The position numbers were made by a program, and so were the translations under genes. A DNA stretch of 64,000 bases, taken from the NCBI GenBank assembly GCA_035510455.1, contig DATKHB010000003.1, positions 62,001 through 126,000 on the forward strand. The letters are read 5' to 3'. The notes under the pieces are model-generated. The model saw only the letters and a list, made by a program, of their open reading frames with translations. It searched no databases and was not told where the DNA came from. Shown piece by piece: positions 42,862 to 51,303 of the stretch (position 1 is its first letter; each line of letters begins with the position of its first letter). The DNA comes from DATKGL01 sp035510455 (lineage in GTDB: Bacteria > Patescibacteriota > Saccharimonadia > Saccharimonadales > UBA4665).

Positions 42862-43340
42862 TGCCTCGCAAGAAAACCAAATCACTGGTTAGGGATATCC
42901 CAGCCGATCGCATATATGACAGTGTTCAAGTTCAGCGTCTGATTAACCGGGTGATGCTCGATGGCAAAAAACAAATTGCTGAAGCTTTGGTTTACGAAGG
43001 CTTGGAAAAAGCCGCTCAGAAACTGAAGGTTCAAAACCCGGTAGTGGTATTTGAGCAAGCCTTTAAGAACATCCAGCCACGAATGGAAACCCGCTCCCGT
43101 CGGGTCGGCGGTGCTAATTACCAGATACCGTTCGAAGTTAAAGGCCAAAGACAAAACCATTTAACTACTATGTGGTTTGTCCAGGCGGCCAGGTCTCGTA
43201 AGGGCATGAGTATGACCGACCGAATAGCTGCCGAACTTGTCGATGCTTACAATAATCAGGGCTCAGCCGTTAAGAAAAAAGAAGATACACACAAGATGGC
43301 AGATGCAAACCGCGCGTTTGCTCATTTTGCACGATTTTAA
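42861..43340 (+). CDS. rpsG: 30S ribosomal protein S7
   Basis: 159 residues. Starts MPRKKTKSLVRDIPAD, with the RRVGGANYQIPFEV core and the C-terminal HKMADANRAFAHFARF typical of S7. Organises the 3' head of 16S rRNA. Coupled to rpsL by TAATG and 8 bp from fusA. Confidence 0.96.
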   Translation: MPRKKTKSLVRDIPADRIYDSVQVQRLINRVMLDGKKQIAEALVYEGLEKAAQKLKVQNPVVVFEQAFKNIQPRMETRSRRVGGANYQIPFEVKGQRQNHLTTMWFVQAARSRKGMSMTDRIAAELVDAYNNQGSAVKKKEDTHKMADANRAFAHFARF

Positions 43341-43348
43341 GGGGTGAG

Positions 43349-45436
43349 ATGGCCGAAAAGAAATATCCAGTCGAGAAATTGAGAAATATTGGCATCATTG
43401 CTCATATTGATGCTGGCAAAACTACTACAACCGAAGGTATCCTTTACCGAACAGGCTTAAAACATAAGATTGGGGCAGTTCACGATGGAGAAACTACCAC
43501 TGACTGGATGGCCCAAGAGCGAGAGCGTGGCATAACCATCGTTTCGGCAGCTGTTACCTGTTACTGGAAAGACCACCAGATTAACATAATCGATACGCCA
43601 GGGCACATTGATTTCACGGTTGAAGTGGAGCGGAGCCTTAGGGTTCTTGACGGTGCCGTAGTTGTCTTTGACGGCAAAATGGGGGTTGAATCTCAAAGTG
43701 AGACCGTCTGGCGGCAGGCTGATAAGTATCATGTCCCGCGTATTTGCTTCATAAACAAGATTAATCAGACCGGCGGGGATTTTTATAAATCATTAGACAG
43801 TATTCATAATCGACTCAGCAAGCACGCTTTCCCGATTCATCTTCCAATTGGCTTTGAACAGTCCGTTAGCGGGCTGGTTGATCTCATAGGTATGAAAGCT
43901 TATACCTATAAGGATTTCACAGATCATGAGGTTGTCGAAGGCCCAGTTCCTGAAGACATGATGGACCAAGTTAAGAAATACCGCAGTCTTTTAGTCGAGA
44001 ACGCCGTAGCCGAAGACGAGAAAACACTAGAACGCTTCTTCGAAGTTGGCGAAGATGGACTGAGCGAAGATGAGATTAAGCAGGCCGTCCGAGCAGCGGT
44101 CTTAAGCGGTAAGTTTTACGCCGTAACTGGTGGTGATGGACGCGGCGTGATAGTTGAAAAAGTGTTAGACGCTGTTAATGATTTTCTGCCAAGCCCAATT
44201 GATCGAGGCAGTACTTGGGGCATCGAACCCAAGTCTGGTGATGAGATTGAACGTAAACCGGTCGAGAGTGAGCCTTTTACTAGTTTGGCGTTTAAGATTG
44301 CGACCGATCCATTTGTGGGCAAACTGGCATATTTTAGAGTTTACTCTGGTAAAATTCTAGCCGGCAGCTATATTATGAATTCGTCTACTGGTGAGAAGGA
44401 ACGTGTCGGGCGTATCGTTAGAATGCAAGCTGATAAGCGTGAGGATGTCACCGAAGTAACGGCTGGCGATATCGCCGCCATTGTTGGCTTAAAAGGCACG
44501 ACTACCGGGAATACGCTCTGCGACGTCGGTCATCCAATAGTCTTAGAAAGTATAAAGTTCCCAGAACCTCCTGTTTCAATAGCTATCGAGCCAAAAACCA
44601 AGGCCGATCAAGAAAAAATGGGTGTTGCCCTTCAGCGATTAGCTGAAGAGGACCCGACTTTTAGGATCCATGTCGACGACGAAACTACCCAAACGATTAT
44701 TAAGGGAATGGGTGAACTCCACCTTGAAATAATAGTCGATAGAATGAAGCGTGAATTTGGCGTTGAGGCCAATGTCGGTGAACCGCAGGTTGCCTACCGC
44801 GAGACTATTCGTAAAGACAATGTTGAGGTCCAGGGTAAATTTATTCGACAAAGCGGTGGCCGCGGGCAGTATGGTGACGTAACACTTAGGCTTAGTCAAA
44901 ATGAGCAAGGCAAAGGCTTCGAGTTCATTAACTCTATTAAAGGCGGCGTAATACCAAACGAGTACATACCGGCGGTTAAGGCCGGCATTGAAGAAGCGAT
45001 GGCTAACGGGGTTCTGGCCGGCTACCCGGTAGTAGACATCAAGGCTGAACTATTTGATGGAAGTTATCACGACGTTGATTCGTCTGAACTGGCTTTTAAG
45101 ATAGCTGGCTCGATGGCTTTACAGGAGGGGGTCAAAAGAGCCTCACCGGTACTTCTTGAACCAATAATGAAAATTGTAGTAATTACCCCTGATGGGTTCA
45201 TGGGCGACGTTATCGGTGACCTAAACAGTAAACGCGGCCGAATTGAATCAATGGAGGATCTAAATGCCGGCATCAAGGAAATAACGGCCTTTGTCCCACT
45301 TGGTGAGATGTTTGGCTATACCACTAACCTTCGAAGTATGACCCAAGGCCGGGCAAGTTCAAGTATGGAGCTCGATCATTATGCCGATGTGCCCAATAAT
45401 GTTACTGAGGCTATAATTGCTAAAAACGGTAAATAA
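43349..45436 (+). CDS. fusA: Elongation factor G
   Basis: 695 residues. G1 AHIDAGKTTTTE, switch I RERGITI, G3 DTPGHIDF and later domains (GMGELHLEI, the domain IV SGGRGQYGDV and C-terminal PLGEMFGYTTNLR) are all present. The G4 guanine-specificity motif reads NKIN (residues 136-139) in place of NKxD: the aspartate that contacts the guanine base is an asparagine. EF-G drives translocation; with a single copy here it should be the working factor. The neighbouring EF-Tu keeps NKMD, so the change is specific. AAGGGGTGAG precedes the ATG. Confidence 0.96.
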   Translation: MAEKKYPVEKLRNIGIIAHIDAGKTTTTEGILYRTGLKHKIGAVHDGETTTDWMAQERERGITIVSAAVTCYWKDHQINIIDTPGHIDFTVEVERSLRVLDGAVVVFDGKMGVESQSETVWRQADKYHVPRICFINKINQTGGDFYKSLDSIHNRLSKHAFPIHLPIGFEQSVSGLVDLIGMKAYTYKDFTDHEVVEGPVPEDMMDQVKKYRSLLVENAVAEDEKTLERFFEVGEDGLSEDEIKQAVRAAVLSGKFYAVTGGDGRGVIVEKVLDAVNDFLPSPIDRGSTWGIEPKSGDEIERKPVESEPFTSLAFKIATDPFVGKLAYFRVYSGKILAGSYIMNSSTGEKERVGRIVRMQADKREDVTEVTAGDIAAIVGLKGTTTGNTLCDVGHPIVLESIKFPEPPVSIAIEPKTKADQEKMGVALQRLAEEDPTFRIHVDDETTQTIIKGMGELHLEIIVDRMKREFGVEANVGEPQVAYRETIRKDNVEVQGKFIRQSGGRGQYGDVTLRLSQNEQGKGFEFINSIKGGVIPNEYIPAVKAGIEEAMANGVLAGYPVVDIKAELFDGSYHDVDSSELAFKIAGSMALQEGVKRASPVLLEPIMKIVVITPDGFMGDVIGDLNSKRGRIESMEDLNAGIKEITAFVPLGEMFGYTTNLRSMTQGRASSSMELDHYADVPNNVTEAIIAKNGK

Positions 45437-45454
45437 AAACCCCGAGTCCATATC

Positions 45455-45483
45455 TTTACAAGATCGACTTTGTCATCTATAAT
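45455..45483 (+). promoter_or_regulatory. tuf promoter TTTACA-17-TATAAT
   Basis: TTTACA 45455-45460 and TATAAT 45478-45483, 17 bp apart, in the fusA-tuf gap. It predicts a leader of about 64 nt before tuf. TAGGAG and AAAGGA both lie shortly before the ATG. Confidence 0.75.
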
Positions 45484-45553
45484 ACTTTGGTAACTTGTGT
45501 GGGTATTTAAGCTCATGCTAATTAACTTGTAACTAATAGGAGTCATAAAGGAA

Positions 45554-46738
45554 ATGGCAGAAAATTTTGACCGAAGCAAGCCTCACATTAATGTTGGTAC
45601 CATGGGACACGTTGATCATGGTAAAACGACGCTAACTGCGGCTATAACTCACGTGCTTGCAAAGAAATTACCAAGCTCAATCAACAAACCTGTTAAATAC
45701 GACGAAATCGATAAAGCACCAGAGGAAAAGGCGCGCGGTATAACAATTGCTACGTCCCACCAGGAATATGAAAGCGAAAAGCGTCACTACGCCCACGTGG
45801 ATATGCCGGGACACGCTGACTATGTTAAGAACATGATTACCGGTGCTGCTCAAATTGACGGCGCAATTCTTGTTGTTTCAGCCGCTGACGGTCCTATGCC
45901 TCAGACCCGCGAACACGTGCTGCTTGCTAAGCAAGTCGGTGTTCCGTCGATCCTTGTATACATGAATAAAATGGACCTAGCAGACCCAGAACTCGTCGAT
46001 CTTGTGGAAGAAGAAATTCGCGACCTGCTAGCTAAGTATGATTTTGACCGAAACGCGCCAATTATCCGCGGGTCAGCCACCAAGGCTCTTGAAGGCGATG
46101 CTGCTAATGAGGACACTATCATGGAACTCGTTAAGGCTATGGACGACTTTATTCCTGAGCCCAAGCGAGAATTAGACAAGCCATTTCTTATGCCGATAGA
46201 GGATGTATTCTCTATTAAGGGACGCGGTACAGTTGCTACTGGACGTGTTGAACAAGGCATTGTTAAGGTTAACGAAGATGTTGAGATTGTCGGGATTCGT
46301 CCAACTACCAAAAGCGTGGTTACTGGCGTTGAAATGTTTAAGAAGAACCTGGACCAAGGTCAAGCCGGTGATAACGTTGGGGTGCTTCTAAGGGGAATTG
46401 AGCGCGAAGATATCGAACGCGGCCAGGTGCTAGCAAAGCCCGGGTCAATTACTCCTCACACTGAATTTGATTCTGAAGTTTATATCCTAACTAAAGAAGA
46501 AGGTGGTCGACACACCCCATTCTTTAAAGGCTATAAGCCGCAGTTCTATTTCCGAACTACTGACGTTACTGGCGAGGTTGAATTACCTGCTGATAAAGAA
46601 ATGGTTATGCCGGGCGATACCCTCACCTTTAAAGTAAAACTTCTAGCTCCAATTGCTATGGACCAAGGATTAAGGTTCGCTATCCGTGAAGGTGGACGAA
46701 CCGTCGGTGCTGGCGTAGTCACCAAGATTGTTAAATAA
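45554..46738 (+). CDS. tuf: Elongation factor Tu
   Basis: 394 residues. GHVDHGKTTLT (G1), DMPGHADYVKNM (G3, with Met for the usual Cys), NKMD (G4) and the three-domain layout with GRGTVATGRVE and REGGRTVGAGVV. Delivers aminoacyl-tRNA. The effector segment reads RGITIATSHQEYE, with Ala where many have Asn. Own promoter; TAA stop; 33 bp to rpsJ. Confidence 0.97.
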   Translation: MAENFDRSKPHINVGTMGHVDHGKTTLTAAITHVLAKKLPSSINKPVKYDEIDKAPEEKARGITIATSHQEYESEKRHYAHVDMPGHADYVKNMITGAAQIDGAILVVSAADGPMPQTREHVLLAKQVGVPSILVYMNKMDLADPELVDLVEEEIRDLLAKYDFDRNAPIIRGSATKALEGDAANEDTIMELVKAMDDFIPEPKRELDKPFLMPIEDVFSIKGRGTVATGRVEQGIVKVNEDVEIVGIRPTTKSVVTGVEMFKKNLDQGQAGDNVGVLLRGIEREDIERGQVLAKPGSITPHTEFDSEVYILTKEEGGRHTPFFKGYKPQFYFRTTDVTGEVELPADKEMVMPGDTLTFKVKLLAPIAMDQGLRFAIREGGRTVGAGVVTKIVK

Positions 46739-46771
46739 GAATAGAGAAAATAAAACAGCTGAAACGAATAT

Positions 46772-47110
46772 ATGGCAGATGCTCCTTCAACCAAAAAAGC
46801 CGATGCTAAACAGCGCATCAGGATCCGTTTAAAAGCTTACGACCATAAGGTCATTGATCAAGCCGCTAAACAGATCATCGATACCGCGCTTAGAACTGGT
46901 GCATCACTAGCTGGTCCCATACCTCTGCCCACAGAACGCAGCACTTTTACTGTTATAAAGAGCCCGCATGTCTACAAGAAGAGCAGGGAGCAATACGAAA
47001 TGCGCGTTCACAAACGCCTGATAGACGTGTTTGAACCAACTCCAAAGACGATTGACTCGCTAATGAGTCTAAGTCTGCCAGCTGGCTGCGATGTCGAAAT
47101 AAAGATGTAA
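46772..47110 (+). CDS. rpsJ: 30S ribosomal protein S10
   Basis: 112 residues; RIRIRLKAYDHKVIDQAA and LPTERSTFTVIKSPHVYKKSREQYE are S10 signatures. The first ten residues are an added Ala/Lys lead. Binds the 30S head and, as NusE, NusB. In this genome it lies with tuf, and 978 bp separate it from rplC, where most bacteria have a short gap. Confidence 0.96.
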   Translation: MADAPSTKKADAKQRIRIRLKAYDHKVIDQAAKQIIDTALRTGASLAGPIPLPTERSTFTVIKSPHVYKKSREQYEMRVHKRLIDVFEPTPKTIDSLMSLSLPAGCDVEIKM

Positions 47111-47158
47111 TCTTTTAGGCAAAGAGGTCCACGTTCACGAGCCATATCGAATCAAGTA

Positions 47159-47181
47159 CCACTATTGATTTCTCGTAGTGG
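47159..47181. other. Hairpin downstream of rpsJ
   Basis: CCACTA (47159-47164) pairs with TAGTGG (47176-47181) across an 11-nt loop about 50 bp after rpsJ. There is no T-run, so termination is uncertain. Confidence 0.4.
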
Positions 47182-47290
47182 AAGGATAGTAGCACAGTTG
47201 AATCGTTGACTTATTACTGGTACTATGTCAATATTAGTTTTACTTCGTAGAGTATTCGTTGCTCCGAGGCACTTTGACAGAGTAGTAATT

Positions 47291-47335
47291 CCAGTTAGGC
47301 AATGAGTCCTTCAAGAGGATTGATTGCCCAACTGG
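47291..47335. repeat. Long imperfect hairpin before the small ORFs
   Basis: CCAGTT-A-GGCAAT (47291-47303) pairs with ATTGCC-C-AACTGG (47323-47335), 12 of 13 positions, and the loop holds a further GTCCT/AGGAT pairing. It sits 28 bp before a small ORF. Structured RNA, repeat-element end or attenuator are all possible. Confidence 0.65.
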
Positions 47336-47362
47336 AGAGTCTGGTTGTGAGCGCGGAAGGCT

Positions 47363-47602
47363 GTGGTGTTTACCCTGAATACGCTTCTTTATGTGTACAT
47401 AGGCGGGGGGTGTCTTTCTCTGACGTTTTTCCTATTGGCGGAGATTGACATGAAAATTAAGTTCCGTGGAGAATCCTCGGAGCTAGAGCGAATGATCGCC
47501 AAATGGGCGATCGAATACTCGATTTTCTGGCCCTGGCGCTGGGTTGGTTTCCCGCTGTATATTGTTGTAAAAAACAGACTAAAAAGGGAGGTTCCCCGAT
47601 GA
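47363..47602 (+). CDS. Small two-helix membrane protein inside the S10 cluster
   Basis: 79 residues from GTG 47363 (GTG 47366 is equally possible; GGAAGG precedes both). Helices near residues 5-27 (LLYVYIGGGCLSLTFFLLAEI) and 52-70 (IFWPWRWVGFPLYIVVK), separated by a charged region. It ends in TGA, unlike all 40 neighbouring backbone genes, and overlaps the next small ORF. No family recognised. Probably foreign if real. Confidence 0.45.
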   Translation: MVFTLNTLLYVYIGGGCLSLTFFLLAEIDMKIKFRGESSELERMIAKWAIEYSIFWPWRWVGFPLYIVVKNRLKREVPR

Positions 47603-47733
47603 AGTGGATTGTTGGAGTAGGAGTCCTTGTTGGAGTCGTGGCCGGCCTTTATGCCTGGGTCGTTTGGACTCTGACAACTGCAGAGGAGCGCGAGCTCGAG
47701 GCACGCTCTGGTGGGCTTACCAATGGCTGGTGA
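47599..47733 (+). CDS. Small one-helix membrane protein inside the S10 cluster
   Basis: 44 residues. ATG 47599 overlaps the TGA of the preceding ORF (ATGA) and has AAAGGGAGG about 7 nt upstream, the best ribosome-binding site in this stretch. One N-terminal helix (KWIVGVGVLVGVVAGLYAWVV), then a charged tail. Ends in TGA. Coupling and the strong site argue that the pair is translated. Confidence 0.5.
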   Translation: MKWIVGVGVLVGVVAGLYAWVVWTLTTAEERELEARSGGLTNGW

Positions 47734-47747
47734 TACACCTCTCGCGT

Positions 47748-47812
47748 GTGACGGGGTCGTGGATTTACTCCATAGCAGTGAACGCGCCGCGTTCAATACT
47801 GCTCCCCGTCAC
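47748..47812. repeat. Large three-tier hairpin
   Basis: GTGACGGGG (47748-47756) pairs with CCCCGTCAC (47804-47812); inside, AGCAGT (47774-47779) pairs with ACTGCT (47798-47803); innermost, GAACGCG pairs with CGCGTTC (47780-47794) across one base. It follows the small ORFs by 15 bp. Far more stable than chance; possibly a terminator-like end or a mobile-element terminus. Confidence 0.75.
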
Positions 47813-47870
47813 TAATGCCCACCGGCACACCCCATAATCCCATCAACTACTCTGCCACTTAACCTGAGTT

Positions 47871-47884
47871 TTGAAACGTTTCAA
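47871..47884. promoter_or_regulatory. Palindrome TTGAAACGTTTCAA
   Basis: A perfect 14-bp palindrome with central CG, as in LacI/GalR-family operators, 74 bp upstream of the rplC promoter -35. AACC and GGTT flank it symmetrically in part. Confidence 0.55.
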
Positions 47885-47950
47885 GGTTTAGGGTAAGTTA
47901 TAGGCAACATGTTAGGGATAACTAAGACGTAAACCTTATAGTATTATTGT

Positions 47951-47987
47951 CAACAAATTGACAGGAGTTAAATATCTATGCTAATCT
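47951..47987 (+). promoter_or_regulatory. rplC-operon promoter with inverted repeat over -35
   Basis: TTGACA (47958-47963), 18 bp, TAATCT (47982-47987). The -35 is the right arm of TGTCAA-CAAA-TTGACA, an exact inverted repeat that could be an operator. Predicted leader to the GTG is about 95 nt and contains TCTGG-ACGAA-CCAGA (48029-48043), a hairpin. Between the small ORFs and rplC (355 bp) I see only these sites and the large hairpin. Confidence 0.7.
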
Positions 47988-48088
47988 ATTAGGGTAAAGT
48001 TAACTAAACTCCTTGGTGTATTGAAAGGTCTGGACGAACCAGAAACCATCAATTGCCGAGAATTTTTATTGAATGGGGCCAAAAAACA

Positions 48089-48697
48089 GTGAAAACACTA
48101 ATCACTAGAAAAGTCGGTATGACCAGCATTATCGGTGACGATGGTACGGTTCAAGCTGTCACCATTCTATCTGTTGACCCGAACGTAGTAACTCAGGTAA
48201 AAACAACTGACAGCGACGGCTATAACGCTGTTCAAGTTGGTTTTTCAAGCACTAAAAAGAACACCAAACCAATTCAGGGTCATCTCAAAAAATCTAAAGC
48301 TGAATCAAAATTGCTTAGAGAATTTCGAGTCGAAGAAATTGAGGAAGATCTAAAAGTAGGCGATAAGTTAACGACTGAGGTTTTTGAAGTTGGCGATTCT
48401 ATTAATGTTGTGTCAACCAGTAAGGGTAAGGGTTGGGCTGGGACCATAAAGCGGCACAACTTCCACCGCGGCCGAAAAACCCATGGCGGCCGTTCCTACA
48501 GACGGGTTGGCTCGATTGGTTCAATGTACCCACAGAAAATATTTAAGGGTAAAAAAATGGCCGGTCAACTTGGCGGAGACCGTGTAACGGTTCGTAATCT
48601 CACGGTTGCTTTAGTTGATGCCGAAAAGAACGTAATAGGGGTTAAGGGAGCTGTACCTGGCCCACGTAAGTCCATAGTTATGGTTGAGGGAAATTAA
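48089..48697 (+). CDS. rplC: 50S ribosomal protein L3
   Basis: 202 residues from GTG 48089 (VKTLITRKVGMTSI); the open frame begins 12 codons earlier but those residues are not L3-like. GKGWAGTIKRHNFHRGRKTHGG and SIGSMYPQKIFKGKKMAGQ are the family core. One of the first proteins to bind 23S rRNA. GGGGCC lies about 10 nt before the GTG. First gene of a long co-directional operon. Confidence 0.93.
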   Translation: MKTLITRKVGMTSIIGDDGTVQAVTILSVDPNVVTQVKTTDSDGYNAVQVGFSSTKKNTKPIQGHLKKSKAESKLLREFRVEEIEEDLKVGDKLTTEVFEVGDSINVVSTSKGKGWAGTIKRHNFHRGRKTHGGRSYRRVGSIGSMYPQKIFKGKKMAGQLGGDRVTVRNLTVALVDAEKNVIGVKGAVPGPRKSIVMVEGN

Positions 48698-48699
48698 TT

Positions 48700-49323
48700 A
48701 TGCCGACTAAGACAACTCCAGCAAAACCTACCGAAACGACTAAACTGGATAGTTCGGTTTTTGGCGTAGCGCCTACCAACTTTGAGCTTTTAAAACTGGC
48801 TTATCTTAGTTATCTAGCTAATGGACGTCAAAATAACGCTGTTGTAAAAACTAGAGGACTAGTAAGCGGTGGTGGTAAAAAGCCGTGGCGCCAAAAAGGC
48901 ACCGGTAATGCCAGAGTCGGATCAATCAGGAGCCCTATCTGGCGAGGCGGTGGAATAACTTTCGGACCAACCGGCGAGTCTAACTACAAGATCACCCTAT
49001 CTACCGTCCAGCGTCGTCAGGCCCTTCGTCAGGCCCTAAGTCTAGCTAATCAATCGAAAATTATCACTATCGCTGACATCAAAGCTAAATCAGGCAAAGT
49101 AAGCGAAGTTAACTCACAGCTAGTAAAACTAGGTGCCAAAGGCAAAATATTACTAGTTGTTAATGATAAAACCCAAGAACTGATGAGATCGACCAGCAAT
49201 CTAAAGGAAGTTAAAATAGTCCACGATAGTTACCTAAATGTTTTTGATGTATTAAATGCCGATAGCCTAGTTATCTCACCACTGTCACTAGAGAATATTC
49301 ACAAAAGATTAGGTAAGGGCTAA
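48700..49323 (+). CDS. rplD: 50S ribosomal protein L4
   Basis: 207 residues. KTRGLVSGGGKKPWRQKGTG and ARVGSIRSPIWRGGG form the loop that lines the exit tunnel; DSLVISPLSLENIHKRLGKG ends it. In some bacteria L4 represses its operon through the leader; the hairpin before rplC could serve this, unproven. Confidence 0.95.
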   Translation: MPTKTTPAKPTETTKLDSSVFGVAPTNFELLKLAYLSYLANGRQNNAVVKTRGLVSGGGKKPWRQKGTGNARVGSIRSPIWRGGGITFGPTGESNYKITLSTVQRRQALRQALSLANQSKIITIADIKAKSGKVSEVNSQLVKLGAKGKILLVVNDKTQELMRSTSNLKEVKIVHDSYLNVFDVLNADSLVISPLSLENIHKRLGKG

Positions 49324-49324
49324 G

Positions 49325-49762
49325 ATGAATAACGCCGCATTAAACCTTAGACCTAGAATGAGCGAAAAAGCTTATTCCCAAAGCCACCGCGGCATTTACA
49401 TATTCGATGTTCCGGGCAACGTTAATAAACACGTCATTGCTCAGGCGGTAAGCGCCCAATTTAAAGTGGACGTTACAAACGTAAATTTGGCTAACCGTAA
49501 AGGTAAGCAAAAGAGGACAATCTACAAAAACGGTCAAAGGGTGTCTGGTTCCCAGCCCAATCAGAAAGTTGCCTTTGTCACCCTAAAGAAGGGGCAGAAT
49601 TTACCCTTTTTCCAAGCAGTAGAGGAAGCTGAAGAAAAAGAAGAGAAAGTTGCCGAAAAAGCCGCTGCTGCTAAGTCTAAGTCTGAAGACAAAGAAGCCA
49701 AGAGCTCTAAGCCATCGCTGCTTCGTCGAAGACTACATAAAGATAAAGAGGATAAGAAATAA
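49325..49762 (+). CDS. rplW: 50S ribosomal protein L23 with charged C-terminal tail
   Basis: 145 residues against about 95 for most L23. Core residues 1-95 include RMSEKAYSQSHRGIYIFDV and NRKGKQKR; the remaining 45 are a Glu/Lys/Ala-rich extension (EEKEEKVAEKAAAAKSKSE). L23 sits at the tunnel exit and docks trigger factor and SRP, so the tail would be near the exit. TAATG overlap with rplB. Confidence 0.93.
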   Translation: MNNAALNLRPRMSEKAYSQSHRGIYIFDVPGNVNKHVIAQAVSAQFKVDVTNVNLANRKGKQKRTIYKNGQRVSGSQPNQKVAFVTLKKGQNLPFFQAVEEAEEKEEKVAEKAAAAKSKSEDKEAKSSKPSLLRRRLHKDKEDKK

Positions 49763-50616
49763 TGGCCATTCGAGCTTACAAGCCAGTAACACCAGGGTTA
49801 AGAGGTATGACGACTCAGGACTTCAGTTCGATTACAACCAAAAAGCCGCTCCGTTCATTGCTTAGAGTTAAAAATCGAGACAATGGCCGGAATAACCAGG
49901 GTCGTATCACAGTCCGGCACCACGGCGGCGGAGCGAAAAAGTTTTACAGGCTTGTTAATTTCAACCTACCTGCTGGACTTGAGGCAGTGGTCGAACAAAT
50001 AGAATATGATCCAAATAGGTCAGCAAGAATTGCCAGGATAAAGGATCAGCATAATACTTACCACTATATTATTGCCGCTAGTAATCTAAAAATTGGCCAG
50101 AAGATAGTGACTGGCGAGAATGCACCAATAGAGCAGGGTAACCGTCTGATGCTTAAAAGCATACCAGTTGGCAGTATGATTCATGGAGTCGAACTTTTAC
50201 CCGGTAAAGGTGCTCAAATCGCTCGAAGTGCTGGTAATAGCGCCCAATTAATATCTAAAGAAGATGTCTATTGTCAAGTCAGACTGCCGAGCGGAGAGGT
50301 TCGTATAATCTTGGGCGAGTGTATGGCTAGCATTGGGGTTGTTGGCAATGAGCAGCACCAGAACATTAAACTTGGCAAGGCCGGCCGGTCGCGGCACAAA
50401 GGGATTAGACCTTCTGTTCGAGGAGTAGTAATGAATGCTGCTGATCACCCGCATGGCGGTGGTGATGGCGGGCGACACGGAATCGGTGGAGGCAAAAACC
50501 ATGGTTCTTCACCAAAAACCCCTTGGGGGCAAAAGACCCTTGGTTATAAAACCCGTCGTCGAAAGAGTACAACTAAATTTATAGTTAGAAGCCGTCATCT
50601 GGCGAAAAGGAGTTAA
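49762..50616 (+). CDS. rplB: 50S ribosomal protein L2
   Basis: 284 residues. NNQGRITVRHHGGGAKK, and the peptidyl-transferase-near motif VMNAADHPHGGGDGG (commonly VAMNPVDHPHGGGEG), with the His kept. C-terminus GYKTRRRKSTTKFIVRSR. Full length. Four bases separate it from rpsS. Confidence 0.96.
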   Translation: MAIRAYKPVTPGLRGMTTQDFSSITTKKPLRSLLRVKNRDNGRNNQGRITVRHHGGGAKKFYRLVNFNLPAGLEAVVEQIEYDPNRSARIARIKDQHNTYHYIIAASNLKIGQKIVTGENAPIEQGNRLMLKSIPVGSMIHGVELLPGKGAQIARSAGNSAQLISKEDVYCQVRLPSGEVRIILGECMASIGVVGNEQHQNIKLGKAGRSRHKGIRPSVRGVVMNAADHPHGGGDGGRHGIGGGKNHGSSPKTPWGQKTLGYKTRRRKSTTKFIVRSRHLAKRS

Positions 50617-50620
50617 TGAT

Positions 50621-50911
50621 ATGAGTCGATCGCTGAAAAAAGGACCACATATAGATTTTAAACTGGCTAAGAAGATTAATGCCATGGGGTCGGACGACCG
50701 CACGATTATTAAAACTTGGGCTAGATCTTCTACAATCGCTCCGGAGTTTGTCGGCAAGACAATCGCCGTTCATAACGGTAAAGTCCACGTCCCTGTCTTC
50801 ATAACTGAAAATATGGTTGGCCATAAACTTGGTGAGTTTTCACCGACGAGGAAATTTCGTGGTCACGGTGGTAAGTTAGCTAAGGCGTCTCAAATGACGA
50901 GCGAAGGATAG
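50621..50911 (+). CDS. rpsS: 30S ribosomal protein S19
   Basis: 96 residues; MSRSLKKGPHIDFKLAKKI and IAVHNGKVHVPVFITENMVGHKLGEFSPTR-type core. Head of the small subunit with S13. Ends in TAG. Follows rplB by 4 bp. Confidence 0.95.
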   Translation: MSRSLKKGPHIDFKLAKKINAMGSDDRTIIKTWARSSTIAPEFVGKTIAVHNGKVHVPVFITENMVGHKLGEFSPTRKFRGHGGKLAKASQMTSEG

Positions 50912-50919
50912 GATTTACT

Positions 50920-51303
50920 ATGGCAGTTAAAGCAATTTCCAAAGGTGTAAAAATGAGCCCACGAAAACTTCAGGAGGTCGCCTCTTTGGTTCGCAGTCGA
51001 ACGGTAAACGACGCACTAACTATTTTAAGTCACACCCCAAGACAAGCGGCGATTCCGGTTAGAAAAACGATTGAAAGCGCGCGGGCGAATGCTGATCATA
51101 ATCACAACTACAAGCCTGATACGCTGCGTATCGTTGAGATTAGCGTAAATCATGGCCCAAGATTAAAAAGGAGACGACCGATAGCTAGAGGTATGGCACA
51201 TCCATACATGCATCGCTCGGCTCATATAAGCGTAACTGTCGATGGGACTATCCGGACACCTAAGAAGGCTACCCCGCCCGTAGCTCCAAAGGAGAAAGAA
51301 TAA
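50920..51303 (+). CDS. rplV: 50S ribosomal protein L22
   Basis: 127 residues; KMSPRKLQEVASLVRSRTV and the tunnel hairpin GPRLKRRRPIARGMAHP. C-terminus extended by a Lys/Pro stretch. TAATG overlap with rpsC. Confidence 0.95.
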   Translation: MAVKAISKGVKMSPRKLQEVASLVRSRTVNDALTILSHTPRQAAIPVRKTIESARANADHNHNYKPDTLRIVEISVNHGPRLKRRRPIARGMAHPYMHRSAHISVTVDGTIRTPKKATPPVAPKEKE

